Of a DNA stretch of 64,000 nucleotides, positions 36,901-46,950 are shown one piece after another. How positions within the stretch are numbered: the first letter of the stretch is position 1; each line of letters opens with the position of its first letter. Both the position numbers and the translations under genes were made by a program. This DNA comes from Nyssa sinensis (taxonomy: Eukaryota; Streptophyta; Magnoliopsida; Cornales; Nyssaceae). Under the pieces are notes generated by a model that saw only the letters and a list, made by a program, of their open reading frames with translations, searched no databases and had not been told where the DNA came from. Location of the stretch: the NCBI GenBank assembly GCA_008638375.1, contig CM018047.1, positions 52,956,679 through 53,020,678 on the forward strand, given 5' to 3'.

Positions 36901-39900
36901 TCCGCAAGGTGAAATCCCTTTCATTGAAGCACATCCATCGTAGGAGCCACAACCCAAGCAATGATCCAAACAAAAAGGGCAGTTTTCAATGGAACTTTAG
37001 TGCCCCATACCGATTTCCACGAGAGGTTGTACTCTCCCTGATTTGCTACCTCTTTACAATAAGATTTCATCTTGAATTTCTTGTGATTCTCCTTTCACCA
37101 TACTAGTTTGCCTCCTAACCCCTCTAGGCAAAAACTTATAGGTAGTATTCAAGAACTTCATAACCTCTTATTATGAGTAGATTGAATGGTGATGAAGCTT
37201 CATCCCTGGAACTGCCTTTTCAGGAAGTCGAAGTCGTGGAAGCCTTAAACTCTTGTGATGGGCACAAGGCGCCTGGCCTTGATGGCTTCACTATGGCTTT
37301 CTTCAAATCGTGTTGGAATGTTGTGAAAAAGGACGTGATGGCCGTCTTCAGGAGTTTCTATAGGGATGGGGGCTTTGAGCACAACCTCAATGCATCCTTC
37401 ATTGCTCTTATCCCTTAGAAGGAAGGAGCATTGAACATTAAGGATTTTAGATCCATCAGTTTGGTGGGCAGTGTTTACAAGTTATTGGCTAATGTTCTCT
37501 CCTTGAGGCTTAGAAAGATTATGGGCAATATCATCTCCTCCTCTCAGAATGCCTTTGTTGGGGGAAAGGCACATCCTTGATGTTGCTCTTGTTGCAAACG
37601 AATGCATTGACTCCGGGTTCAAGCTCAAGAAGCCAAGGCTAGTTTGCCGCTTGGACATTGAAAAGGAGTTCAACCATATTAATTGGGATTGTTTGCTAAA
37701 TGTTCTGAGAAATATGGGTTTTGGGGAGAGATGGGGGAAATGGATTGCTTCCTGCATTTCTACAGTCTCTTATTCCAACCTTGTGAACAGATCCCAACAA
37801 GCTTTTTCCGGTCCTCTACAGGTTTAAGATAGGGAGACCCCTTATCTCCCTGGCTTTTAGTGATTTTGATTGAAGTCTTCAACCACCTCATGAGCCAAAC
37901 TAAGGATGGTGGTTTGTTAAAGGGCTTTTCTGTGTCAAATGGAAGCAATAGGGAAGTTGGCATTTCTCATCTTCTGTTCGCTGATGATACCATCATCTTT
38001 TGTAAACCTTCTATCTGGAAATTTCGCTTCATTCGCTGCATCTTGGTGTGCTTTGAGGCCTTGTCAGGTCTTTGGATCAACCTTACGAAGAGCAAGCTCA
38101 CCCCCATTGGTGAGGTGCAAGACATGGAGGTCATCACAAGCACCTTAGGCTGCAAAATTGGCTCTTTCCCTTTGATTTATCTGGGCCTCCCCATTGGGGC
38201 ATCCCTGAGCGGTGGGAGTTTGGGATCCCGTGGTGGAGAGATTTCAAAGGCGGCTGGCAGGCTGGAAAGACTAACTCTTGTCTAAGGGTGGGAGGCTTAC
38301 CCTTGTTAAAAGAACTGTTGAAAGCCTTCCTACTTACTTCATGTCCTTGTTTTCTATCCCAGTGTCTGTAAGCAGCAGATTGGAAAAAATTGAGAGAGAT
38401 TTCTTTTGGGGCCACGAGGGTGATGTGAGAAAAATTCATTTGGTTAGTTGGGACAAGGTGAAGAAACCTCCTTCTTTGGGAGGGTTAAGGGTGAAAGATT
38501 TGCGCATGTTCAATAAGGCGCTTCTTAGTAAATGGTCTTGGAGGTTTGGGGTGGAAGGCAGTAAGACATGGAGAGAGATTATAGCTTGTTAGTATGGGAG
38601 AGTGGAGGGGGGTTGTGGTTTCAGGTAGGGTGGAGGGGCCTAAAGGTTGTGGCCTGAGGGGTTCCATCCAAGGGAAGGGGAGTGAGTTCTGGGATTTTTT
38701 CAGGTTTGAGGTAGGAGTGGGTTCTCGTGTTAGATTCTGGGAGGATGCATGGTGCGGTGACAATCCTTTGAGAGAGATGTTCCTTTCCCTTTTTACCTTG
38801 GCTACTAACAAAAGAGCTTGGGTAAAGGAGTGTTATGACAAGTTCGGGAACACGGTGGTGTGGTGTCCCACCTTTAGAGAGAGTTCTTTGACTGGGAGTT
38901 GGAGGAGGTGGGCGCCTTTCTGTCCCATATCTAGAAATTCAAGGTGAAGGAAGATAGGGGAGATTTGTTAATCTAGAAGCCGACCTCGGGATCTTTCTTA
39001 GTCAAGTCCTTTTACAAGAGCCTGTCCAACAAGGATGCCTTCATTTCCCTTGGTCCATCATTTGCGTTCAGAAGCTCTTCCGAAAGCTGCATTCTTTGCT
39101 TGGGAGGCCTCTTGGAAGGCCATCGATGATTGACAACCTAAAGAAGCGCGGTTTCCATGTGGCTAGCAAATGCTATCTTTACAAGCTAAAGGAGGAAGGG
39201 GTAGACCATGTGCTCATTCACTGGCTCGTTTCTCGTGACTAATGGAACCTTGTGTTGGCTATTTTTGGTTTTGCTTGGGTTATGCTAGATTCGGTGAAAG
39301 AGCTCCTCCTGGCCTGGTCTGGGTGCAGAGTTCGGAAGGACATCAAGAAGATCTGGAGGCTTGTGCCCATTTGTCTCATGTGGTGCATCTGGAAAGAAAG
39401 AAATAGGCATGTTTTTGAAGGAGAAGAGCAATCTGCCTTTTCATTTAAAGATTTGTTTTTGTGAATTCTATTTTTTTGGGCCAATAAGGCTTTTCTTGTA
39501 AATGCTCTCTCCTTAGTTGTTTTTTTGGGGTCTTTAAGTCTCTTGTAATGGGTTTGCCCCCCTTGAGCACCTTTTATATACTTATCAAAAAAAATCTCCC
39601 AATCAAGAAATTATGCCGAATCAAGGTTTCCAAAAAATACCATCCATCGACGGTTTCAAATAATCAACTACCTGAGCCTCTTGATTAACTGCTAAATAAT
39701 ACAACTGGGGGAACAACACCTTTAGGGGAGTATCCCTGCACCAGACATCATCCCAAAACCGCACCCTCTCACCACTACCCACCTCAAAACCAATCCTCTC
39801 ATAAAAATCATCTTTCCCTCCCCTTATATTTCTCCATGAACTCACTCCTAGTGGGCCGTCCACTTCATGTGATACCCAACTGTCAACCTAATTGCCGTAT

Positions 39901-41082
39901 TTAACTACAATCATCTTCCTCCATAGTGCTTCTTGCTCCACTCCAACCTTCCAAAGCCACTTCCCTGATAAGGCTTTGTTGAATACTCGCAACTCCTTAA
40001 TCCTCGAACCCCTGCCTTTTAAAGCCTCCGAATTCTATCCCACTGTACTAGGTGTAGCTTCTTTTCTCCTTCCTTTCCTTTCCAAAGAAAGTCCTTCTTA
40101 ATCTTATCCAATTTCTTCTCCACCGAGGCTTGGATTGGAAAGAGAGACATGTAATAAGTCGGAAGACTAGCCAAGGTGCTTTTGATCAAAGTTAACTCAC
40201 CACATTTCGAAAGACATTGCGTTTTCCACCCTGCTAACTGTCTTTGGAATCTTTCAATGATTGGATCCCAAACAGTTTACTCTTCTTTCCTATAGTTATT
40301 TATATTTACTGGAAAAAATTTATAAAGGGGCTTTTAAAATTGTGTTGGTAGTTGTATGGTTCAACTTGGTTTGAATCATCTAAGATTCGTAGTTGATTCC
40401 TTTTGCATTCAACAGAGAAACTGTTGCCTGGTATTTTGTTAATTCATGTTGTCCATGCATGAATAGGGTTGGCTTAATCTGATTGTATAGGTCCAAGCTT
40501 ATTTTGAGGTCTATGCCATCATCTTGTGTGATTCTTTGTTTTTGAATTGTAAATATTTTGTAGAAGTTTTTTGTTCATTTTTTCGATTGATGTTGTAGGA
40601 CTCTACCAGGACTTGGTAATCCCTGTGACAAATTTTCATAATGAAGATAAAGGCTTTATGGTTTTGGCCGGTGATGTTTTTGATGTACCTATTAGGAAGG
40701 ATATTGTTCACCGTGTTGTAAGGTGGCAGCTTGCTAAACGACAACAGGTAAACATAAAGTATATTGGACTAATTTGAAGCCATATGTCTTGGAACACAAA
40801 TTTATGTGTTTTTTCATCTTTGCTCAATCAGATGGTCTTTACTAAGTTTCCGGGACCATTGACCTTATCGGACTCTTCTTTCTTTCTCCTTGTTTATCTG
40901 CATACATAATCTACACACATACACATTATATATATATATATATCTATATATATATATGAATATGATAAGTAAGTAGCTCTTGGGTTGGGAGTTGGACCTA
41001 GGACTTTGGAAATATTACCCATGCCTCTTCCCAACTCATCCAACCCCAAGGGTTGCATACATAATATGCTTGTGTTTGTGTG

Positions 41083-41113
<31 letters not shown>

Positions 41114-44100
41114 GGGGGGGGGGGGTGTTTGGCCTCTGTCCATGTAAAATGCTTAACTTCCACATTATATGTTATTAATCTGCCCACTTTGAGTTGTGGG
41201 GACTTTGTTTATGAAGTTGAGATGTTATTGAGAATTATGCTGGGTGAGTGGTCCACAGGGAACCCATTCAACAAAAACTATTAGTGAGGTCAGTGGGACT
41301 GGGAGAAAGCCATGGAATCAAAAGGGTACAGGTCGAGCAAGGCATGGGACATTGCGTGGGCCTCAGGTAATGTATTACTCTGCTTATAGGTTGTCTGATT
41401 AGGATTGCTTGCCTTCAACATTACTCTGTGTATCAGATGTCCTTTAAGGAAACATTAATGGATTTGATGGATGGGTAACAGTTTAGGGGTGGTGCTATCA
41501 TGCATGGCCCAAAGCCGCGAAGTCATGCTATCAAGCTGAACAAGAAAGTTCGACGGCTGGGGCTAAAAGTTGCACTGTCAGCTCGTGCAGCAGAAGGGAA
41601 GGCAAGTCTCTCTTTCTCTCACTCGCTCTCAAGCTTCCAAAGTATGAGGTTTCCATCTGTGGCTTGCACAAATCTTAATCTGTTACAAGTGTATTCTTCC
41701 TGTACTGTGTAAAGGTTAAGACTGCATTTGCAAGCTAAATATAGTGGTTTTTGCAACCTAGGAGAGGTGATGGTTCATCTGCAGCTTAATTTGATTCCCT
41801 CTGTTTCATGCAGCCATCGTCTGTTGAATGATTGGGAGTTGTATAGTAGTTTCATTACGTATAGTTTGTCCATTTTTATATTTTTTTCAATGTTTTTGTG
41901 CCAGAGTTATTGTTGAATCTTCAATTATAATCTTTATCATCATATCTGGGCAATCTTTTTTATGGTTAGCAGGTAAGTACAGCTTTAAAGCTACCAGAAT
42001 GTCTTGAACACAAGTCTGTAGTATTAACTCTAAACACTTCTGCGACAGAGCAGTTAAAATCTTCAGTTTATTATCATCATTAAGCGTCTATTTCCTATAA
42101 TGGCGTTCTTGGATGGATCCTATTATACCAATCCACTTAATTTGGAAATTCTTGCATGAACTGTGCTATCTTAATCAAAAATCTTGTGCACAAGCCTTAT
42201 TATCAGAGACACATACACAAAAAAAAAAAAAAAAAGAGAGGGAATTTGGAGAACAACACAGACAATGCATCATTTGTAGGACTGCACTTATCTGTCTTGC
42301 TAGAAAGATTGTTTTTTCATAAGATTTCTTTCTTGAATACCACTCAATTTTCTGTTGTGCATTAGGTTATTTTCCCAGTAATTTTTTAGTTTATTTGTTT
42401 GTTTACTTTTGCTGCAGAAACTATTATCTGATAATCTGTGCATTCTCTTTTCATATATTGATTAATGATCTCTGTATGCTAATTGAAGAAAATTGTACCA
42501 ACATACAGCTTATGATTTTTGAGGATTTAGATATCCCAACGCATAAGACCAAGAACATTGTGAACTATGTCAAGCAACTGGAGAATACCAAGAAACTTCT
42601 GCTGGTGGATGGTGGTCCGATGAGTGAAAAGTTAAAGCTGGCTACACAAAATCTACATTATGTGAACATACTACCTTCAATTGTAAGTCTGAAAACTTTG
42701 TTTCTAGTGTCTTGCTTTATTTTAGTTGCAATTGACAGACCCAGTTTGTAGGCCTTGTTTGAGACATAGTTGTCAAATTGTCTAGGCAATCCTAGGCGAT
42801 AGACCTACCTTATTGCCTAGGTGACCGCCCAGGCAATTGCCCAACCAAAAAACATAGTATAAAAGTGATCTAATTATTATTTTAATTCAAAATTTCTCAC
42901 AATCTTTTTTATTGATAAGAAATTAAATCAGTAAAAATAACATTCTTATTCCTACATAAAAATACGAGAAAAAACACACAAATAGCAACTATGTATTACT
43001 AATGTTATTTTGTGCTAGCAAACAAACATACGATTTGAATTTTAGAAACATGTTAACATATGCAAATAAATCAAATAGAATGAACAATATAATAAAAAAA
43101 ATACTTGAATAAAAGTTAACCTATTCAAATAATAAAACTTGATGATAATTCAAAAGGTAACATTAAATAAACTTGACAAAATTCAGAACAATTAATAATT
43201 TTCAAAGGATTATAATTGTAATTTGTTTTATTTTGATAGCATGAAATAAATAATTGGGGAATCAAATAATATTAACATAATTTTGTAAGGAGATTTGACT
43301 TTATATATTGCATATAAATAAAATAAGAGGTTATATATATTTATATAAGAATTTCCAATATAAATAATCAATTTTTGAAAATTTTGGAATACCTTTATTA
43401 ATTTCACCTCATTTATTTACGGATAAAACAAGAGAAAGAAAAATATATAAAAAAACAATAATGAAATAGAAAGTTAATTATGTATTAAAATAAGGAATTT
43501 TTCTAATAACAAATTATTATTCACAGATTCAATAATATATTCAACCCTTAAAAAAGCAAAGAAGAACATAACAAATATAATTATAAAGTAAAAATTTCAT
43601 TATGTATCAAAATACAAAGTTTAGGTAATTATGAATCTTTATTGCCCGGGCAAATTGGGCACCTAGGCGACCGTCTAGTTGCCTGAGCGACTGCCCAATT
43701 ATTTTGGTTCAGGCGGTCATCGCCTAGGCGTTTTGCCTGTAGTTGGATGCCCAGGCGACCGCCCGTAACAACTATGGTTTGAGATACTTCTTAAGCTGAG
43801 GTTGATGTTCATTAATAAGTTGGTGGGCTCCATTATTTTTTTTAATGAATTGGGGACAGATATGGGACATCCATAGTTCTTGAATATGTAGTTATGAGCT
43901 TAGTTGATAACTTGTCATCCGTGATGCTCTTTTTGTGCGTAATTTAATATCTTGAAGAACATTCACCAACTTTGCAAGTCTTGCCTTTTCCCATGACTTA
44001 TGATACTTATTTCTTTGGAAATTATCTAAGAATGATGACTCAATTTTATTGTTATGAGTACTTTACCACTAGTTTTCTCTTATTTTCATGATATTTTCTT

Positions 44101-45332
44101 AATTAGTTTATTATTCTAATAAAACACTTTCCAGAATCTTGAACTCGTTACCATGTTCATCAATTGATGATGGAACCCATGACCTTGGTGATTGCAGGCA
44201 AGGTTGTTAAAATTGGAATCCTACAATGGATCAATGGGAGGATTCTCAGGATCGGATTGAGAATCATAAGATTCTACAAAATGAGAAAACATACTAATTA
44301 ATATTTTTGCATCTTAAAAATCCCTAAAAATACAGAATAAATAAGTTTAAAATATATGAAAAATATGAAAAAAAAATTATAATAAATATTTAGAGTACAA
44401 AAGCTTATACTAATCCTAATATTTTTTTTAATAAATTAGTATAAAAAATATTTTATTTATATAAAATTTAGCTAATATAGCACATTAAAATACTAGATTT
44501 ATATTAGAAAAAAAATTTTATTTTAAAATAGTTGGTTTACTTGGTCATAAAAGACTCTATAACAAAACTTATGATATAGGAAAAGCTGTAGGATCTATTA
44601 AGAGACCAATTGGTTCAAAACAACCTTATTGAGTTTTTGTGTATATATATAAGAGGGAGAGGGGAAGGGAGACAAGCTAATTAGCCAAAAGTAATTTTTT
44701 TAAATGGCAATATCAAACCATACTAGTCATAATAAAAAGTTAAATGATTTAAGTCAACTAGTACAACACTTGTCTAGTTTAAAGCAAATTAAAAGAGTTC
44801 TTCTAGAAGTAAAAATGTGAGCAAGTGCAAATTAAAAGAGTTGAAAGGTGTAAAAACATAAGCAAGTTTCGACATAATTGTCTTACTTAATAAATTTAAG
44901 TAAATCTTAGTATTTGTTTTATAATATTATTTTGATTTTGGGTTGTAACTTATCAAAGACACGTGCAAAAATAACATTATAAAATTATATTGTATTGTAG
45001 GATCGTTAAAATCGGGAGTCAACTCAGGATCCTAAAAATTTTATAGGGGTTTCATAAGATCCTACCCTTTAGGGATTTTTGATGGGATCCAGATCGATTT
45101 TGTATTTTTGAATCGTAAAATCCGGATCGGGATTTTAACAACCATGATTGCAAGTTTGATGATATTTTGTTGGAGTTAATTGTGGCTTCTATCCCGGTGT
45201 TTATGCCTGTTCCAATGTATGGTGTTGCAGGGTCTGAATGTCTATAGTATTCTGCTGCATGACACCTTAGTGATGTCTCGTGATGCCGTAAACAGGATTG
45301 TTGAGCGGATGCACACTCCAATTAACCGTTGA
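27841..45332 (+). CDS. MRPL4: Mitochondrial large-subunit ribosomal protein uL4m (L4), complete split gene
   Basis: Eight coding exons (28903-29011, 29136-29197, 34480-34606, 40599-40747, 41259-41366, 41482-41601, 42509-42682, 45231-45332) join in consistent phase to 951 bases, 316 residues plus stop. The start at 28903 ([10 protein letters not shown]...) opens an Arg/Ser/Leu-rich, acid-poor presequence, and RRLSTS at the end of that region resembles a matrix-protease cleavage site. The core shows [69 protein letters not shown] and [16 protein letters not shown], diagnostic of bacterial-type ribosomal protein L4. It binds 23S-like rRNA and lines the exit tunnel of the mitoribosome. Length matches plant homologues (about 300 residues). 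Coordinates include a non-coding first exon. Introns 2, 3 and 7 are swollen by transposons. Confidence 0.93.
28798..29011 (+). CDS. MRPL4: uL4m exon 2: 5' UTR end and presequence start
   Basis: Exon opens after the acceptor at 28797. Coding starts at ATG 28903; this ATG is preferred because the following residues form a mitochondrial presequence. The donor GTAAGG is at 29012; 109 coding bases leave phase 1. Confidence 0.85.
29136..29197 (+). CDS. MRPL4: uL4m coding exon 2 (presequence)
   Basis: Acceptor TCCAAACAG and donor GTACAT flank 62 bases encoding [20 protein letters not shown]. The part is poorly conserved in the family, so the boundaries rest on splice signals and phase. Confidence 0.75.
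29726..31910 (-). mobile_element. L1-type LINE fragment A in uL4m intron 2
   Basis: Minus-strand protein pieces give an RT region: [15 protein letters not shown] near 31820, then [20 protein letters not shown] at 31640-31580, then LPLGAS and [15 protein letters not shown] at 31270-31155. A zinc-binding-type C-terminal region follows at about 30270-30070. The 3' end at 29726-29760 has the element's TTACTTATCCAAAAA tail. It is 5'-truncated at about 31910 and full of stops. It lies antisense to the host gene. Confidence 0.82.
32735..33430 (-). mobile_element. L1-type LINE fragment B in uL4m intron 2
   Basis: The plus strand shows GGCACCCAAGGGGGCAAACC near 32778, matching the 3' UTR of LINE C at 36489. 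It is followed by a minus-strand C-terminal region (33092-32910, with [14 protein letters not shown] resembling the end of RVT zinc-binding LINE ORFs). Only the last ~700 bases are present. Confidence 0.65.
34480..34606 (+). CDS. MRPL4: uL4m coding exon 3 (presequence to mature N-terminus)
   Basis: Acceptor TTTCCATGTAG and donor GTATGA flank 127 bases. It encodes [16 protein letters not shown] and then [13 protein letters not shown]. The preceding intron is 5.3 kb. Confidence 0.85.
34607..36450 (+). other. uL4m intron 3, proximal part
   Basis: Intronic sequence with an LTR-like composition around 34800-35800 (GAGGCTAGGGCACGAAC, repeated GTGTTT) but no boundaries I can defend. It contains a perfect 11-bp hairpin at 35909-35937 and a (TA)n run at 36123-36140. 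Confidence 0.4.
36451..37168 (-). mobile_element. LINE C, 3' part, in uL4m intron 3
   Basis: A T-run (36451-36464) followed by AGATAAGTAAATTG marks the poly(A) and TTACTTATCT tail of a minus-strand LINE. The AAAGCACCCAAGGGGGCC motif is shared with LINE B. Above it are decayed zinc-binding and RNase H-type C-terminal sequences. It is interrupted at about 37168 by LINE D and continues at about 39596. Confidence 0.7.
37169..39594 (+). mobile_element. LINE D, 5'-truncated L1, nested in LINE C
   Basis: Plus-strand pieces give a nearly collinear [22 protein letters not shown] at 37418 then [36 protein letters not shown], the [11 protein letters not shown] catalytic box (FADD at 37977-37988), GLPIGAS, and [18 protein letters not shown]. 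The C-terminus has [15 protein letters not shown] near 39400. The 3' end TATACTTATCAAAAAAAA closes it at 39594. It lacks the endonuclease ORF and has stops and frameshifts. It is sense with the host gene. Confidence 0.85.
39595..40285 (-). mobile_element. LINE C, 5' part, beyond the nested LINE D
   Basis: The minus-strand frame 39863-39621 encodes [20 protein letters not shown] and a following [12 protein letters not shown], which is the region just after RT in L1 elements. Sequence above it continues to about 40285 with the RLASWK-like end of RT. The protein order shows this as the upstream half of the element whose 3' end is at 36451-37168. Confidence 0.75.
40599..40747 (+). CDS. MRPL4: uL4m coding exon 4 (start of conserved L4 domain)
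   Basis: Acceptor TGTTGTAG and donor GTAAAC flank 149 bases encoding the [14 protein letters not shown] and [20 protein letters not shown] segments. The intron before it is 6.0 kb. Confidence 0.95.
40911..41053 (-). mobile_element. SINE, 143 bp, in uL4m intron 4, TSD TGCATACATAAT
   Basis: Identical 12-base copies of TGCATACATAAT lie at 40899-40910 and 41054-41065. Between them, the minus strand has GGTTGGATGAGTTGGG (A box-like), AGGTCCAACTCCC (B box-like, one change from consensus) and an AT-rich 3' tail of TA repeats after TTACTTATCATATTC. Its size and internal promoter suit a tRNA-derived SINE. The tail motif CTTATC resembles the tails of the LINEs here, as expected if it uses their enzymes. 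Confidence 0.72.
41071..41125. repeat. (GT)n Tn Gn low-complexity tract
   Basis: GT dinucleotides are followed by a long T run and a G run, in uL4m intron 4 just after the SINE. Confidence 0.95.
41259..41366 (+). CDS. MRPL4: uL4m coding exon 5 (rRNA-binding loop)
   Basis: Acceptor GGTCCACAG and donor GTAATG flank 36 codons containing [20 protein letters not shown] and [12 protein letters not shown], the glycine/arginine-rich extended loop of L4 that reaches into the ribosome. Confidence 0.96.
41482..41601 (+). CDS. MRPL4: uL4m coding exon 6, ends at a GC donor
   Basis: Forty codons encode [15 protein letters not shown] and [20 protein letters not shown]. The exon ends GGGAAG and the intron starts GCAAGT, a strong GC-AG donor rather than GT. 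Phase and homology leave no better GT site. Confidence 0.93.
42509..42682 (+). CDS. MRPL4: uL4m coding exon 7
   Basis: Acceptor CAACATACAG and donor GTAAGT flank 58 codons with [29 protein letters not shown] and [11 protein letters not shown]. Joining to exon 6 in phase gives the expected GK-L-x-x-FEDL transition. Confidence 0.95.
42765..43776. mobile_element. hAT-type non-autonomous transposon, 1012 bp, TSD GTTTGAGA
   Basis: The ends CATAGTTGT and ACAACTATG are perfect inverted repeats with the CA...TG form of hAT elements. Identical 8-base copies of GTTTGAGA flank it (42757-42764, 43777-43784), the target size of hAT. Subterminal regions carry many copies of GCCTAGGCGA/GCCCAGGCGACCGCCC motifs, likely transposase-binding sites. 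The interior is AT-rich with no transposase. It lies in uL4m intron 7. Confidence 0.9.
44199..45146. mobile_element. Second hAT-type non-autonomous transposon, 948 bp
   Basis: The left end CAAGGTTGTTAAAAT and the right end ATTTTAACAACCATG are inverted repeats with 14 of 15 positions matching, again CA...TG. Flanks ATTGCAGG (44191-44198) and ATTGCAAG (45147-45154) form an 8-base target duplication with one change. Subterminal GGATCC/GGATCGGGAT motifs recur at both ends. The interior is AT-rich and non-coding. It ends only 85 bases upstream of the last uL4m exon. Confidence 0.85.
45231..45332 (+). CDS. MRPL4: uL4m last coding exon
   Basis: Acceptor GGTGTTGCAG precedes [20 protein letters not shown] and the C-terminus INR, with a TGA at 45330-45332. 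The preceding 2.5-kb intron holds two hAT-type insertions. Confidence 0.95.
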   Translation, partial: GLNVYSILLHDTLVMSRDAVNRIVERMHTPINR

Positions 45333-45955
45333 AGTAGTTTCTCCATGTTATGCTCAACACCACAAGGTTGAATCAGAGTAGGATTTTGGTATCTTTTCTT
45401 CTTTAAAGAAACTATGAAATATATATATATATATATATATTTAATGCATGATGTTATTCTTTTTTCCCGTTTTTCAATGAGAGGATAGAGAATCTATTGT
45501 GTTGAATTTAGTGCAACACATCTTTGAGAGCAGATACAGATCCAAAAATCTTTGAATTTTTTCTGGCATATGTTTGAATTTTGATGCAATAGAACCTTTC
45601 GATGGAACTTACCCCTGCCCTCTTCAAATGCCTGGATTAAATCTAATGTATTGTGACCTGAATTAAAGAGCATCTGTTGCCCCTTATATGCGACTACTTC
45701 AAGCTTGCAATGGAGTATTTGAGTGCTTTATGCCTTAAGTAAGGTAACATGATCAATGGAACACTTGAACACTTTATTATCTTAATTTACAGAATGAATG
45801 CTTAGTATGACTACATCCTGTAGTTTTAGGCCTCTTGTTGGAAAAGTCACGTGTCTATATCGTCGTTTCTGCATTGAGGATTTCTTGGTATTAATAGCTA
45901 TTTGTTGAGCAGTGATTGGTCAACCTAATTTACCTCCCAGTTTGCATTTTTTTGT
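45333..45955 (+). other. uL4m 3' UTR and downstream region
   Basis: Non-coding. It has an (AT)n run at 45418-45441. No canonical AATAAA was found close to the stop codon, so the transcript end is not fixed. Confidence 0.5.
45418..45441. repeat. (AT)n microsatellite
   Basis: Pure AT dinucleotides about 90 bases after the uL4m stop codon. Confidence 0.95.
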
Positions 45956-45971
45956 AATTTTGGCTATACTA

Positions 45972-45987
45972 TTTTTTTTGATAAGTC
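45972..45987 (-). mobile_element. Micro-insertion of a LINE tail with target duplication
   Basis: Sixteen bases, read GACTTATCAAAAAAAA on the minus strand, match the 3' tail of LINE D. They are flanked by AATTTTGGCTATACTA and AATTTTTGGCTATACTA, a 16-17 base duplication differing by one T. An extremely 5'-truncated L1 insertion explains this. Confidence 0.7.
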
Positions 45988-46108
45988 AATTTTTGGCTAT
46001 ACTATGGTGCTAGGGAGAACCTTTATATATGTTTATGTGTGTGTAAATTATGTACCTTGTAACTAAACCTTTAAGACTATCTAGTTTTATCAGTTTCCTA
46101 GAAGGCAG

Positions 46109-46206
46109 AATATGTTCTTGTGTGATGTGTCCAATAAGGGTTCTCAAAAAGATGAAGAAAGCTATCTTGTCACAATGCATATGGAGCTACCCACAGCATT
46201 GACCAG
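46109..46206 (+). other. Unidentified exon-like segment
   Basis: An acceptor-like AGAAGGCAG precedes an open frame reading NMFLCDVSNKGSQKDEE and ending MELPTALTR, followed by a GTAAGT donor at 46207. I do not recognise the protein, and no neighbouring exon could be joined to it. It may be a fragment of a host gene or chance. Confidence 0.25.
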
Positions 46207-46950
46207 GTAAGTTAAAATTCATCTCTTTATAACAATAATGTGAGTATTAGAATGAATACTATAGCTCAGATAAAAGGTGGACCTTTTGAAGATGTACAAA
46301 CCTACAAAACACCAGTGATTGGTGAGGCCTCTGTTTTTTTAACATGTATTTCTGTTTGTAAATATATGATTAGGAAAATTATAATTTATATGAACTCCTA
46401 GTAGCAAATTATAAGTGGGATCAATGGTTTCGGAGGTTAAAAAACTTACACTTAAAAACTGTTAAACCAGCATTTAGTAAAAGGTGCTGCACTTGGGTAT
46501 TAACCCTGTAATGGATATTAACTCTTGTTCCACTAAAAATGAAGTGGCAAGCCAAGGCTGGTGATAGTCTCAAATTAAAAAGAAATTTTTTTTATAGAGT
46601 CACCAGATGTTCATGTCATTCTAAATGTATATTTTCAATTTTAATTCCAACCCAAAAGAAATTTGATTATAACTGAACTTAATGCATCCAAATGGAGGGG
46701 TTGTCGAATATTCGTTACTGGGATCTCAGTCCTTAATTGTTTATTTTTTTCAAAGTTTTTATATATTACAATCATTTTCATTTCTGACCTTTACCTTTAT
46801 TCATTGGATAAAAGACTCAATTGCACAAATGTAAATGCTCTCTATAAAATCTCTTCTACAACTTGAGGGAGAATCCCATAGAGGTCATGGGGATATCATA
46901 TATCTTTTCTTGATGAGAAATGATAAGATTAATCAAAAGTTACATAAAGA
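46207..46950. other. Intergenic, no feature recognised
   Basis: AT-rich with no motif. The 67-codon frame at 46663-46866 is not convincing. Confidence 0.5.

Noticed and set aside
38485..38811. 108-codon minus-strand ORF in intron 3
   Set aside because: It is the complement of the LINE D C-terminal region, which is the recognisable coding strand.
42418..42508. Alternative earlier acceptor (TTTGCTGCAG at 42417) for uL4m exon 7
   Set aside because: Using it would bring an in-frame stop before the conserved FEDLDIP segment; the acceptor at 42508 joins exon 6 in phase.
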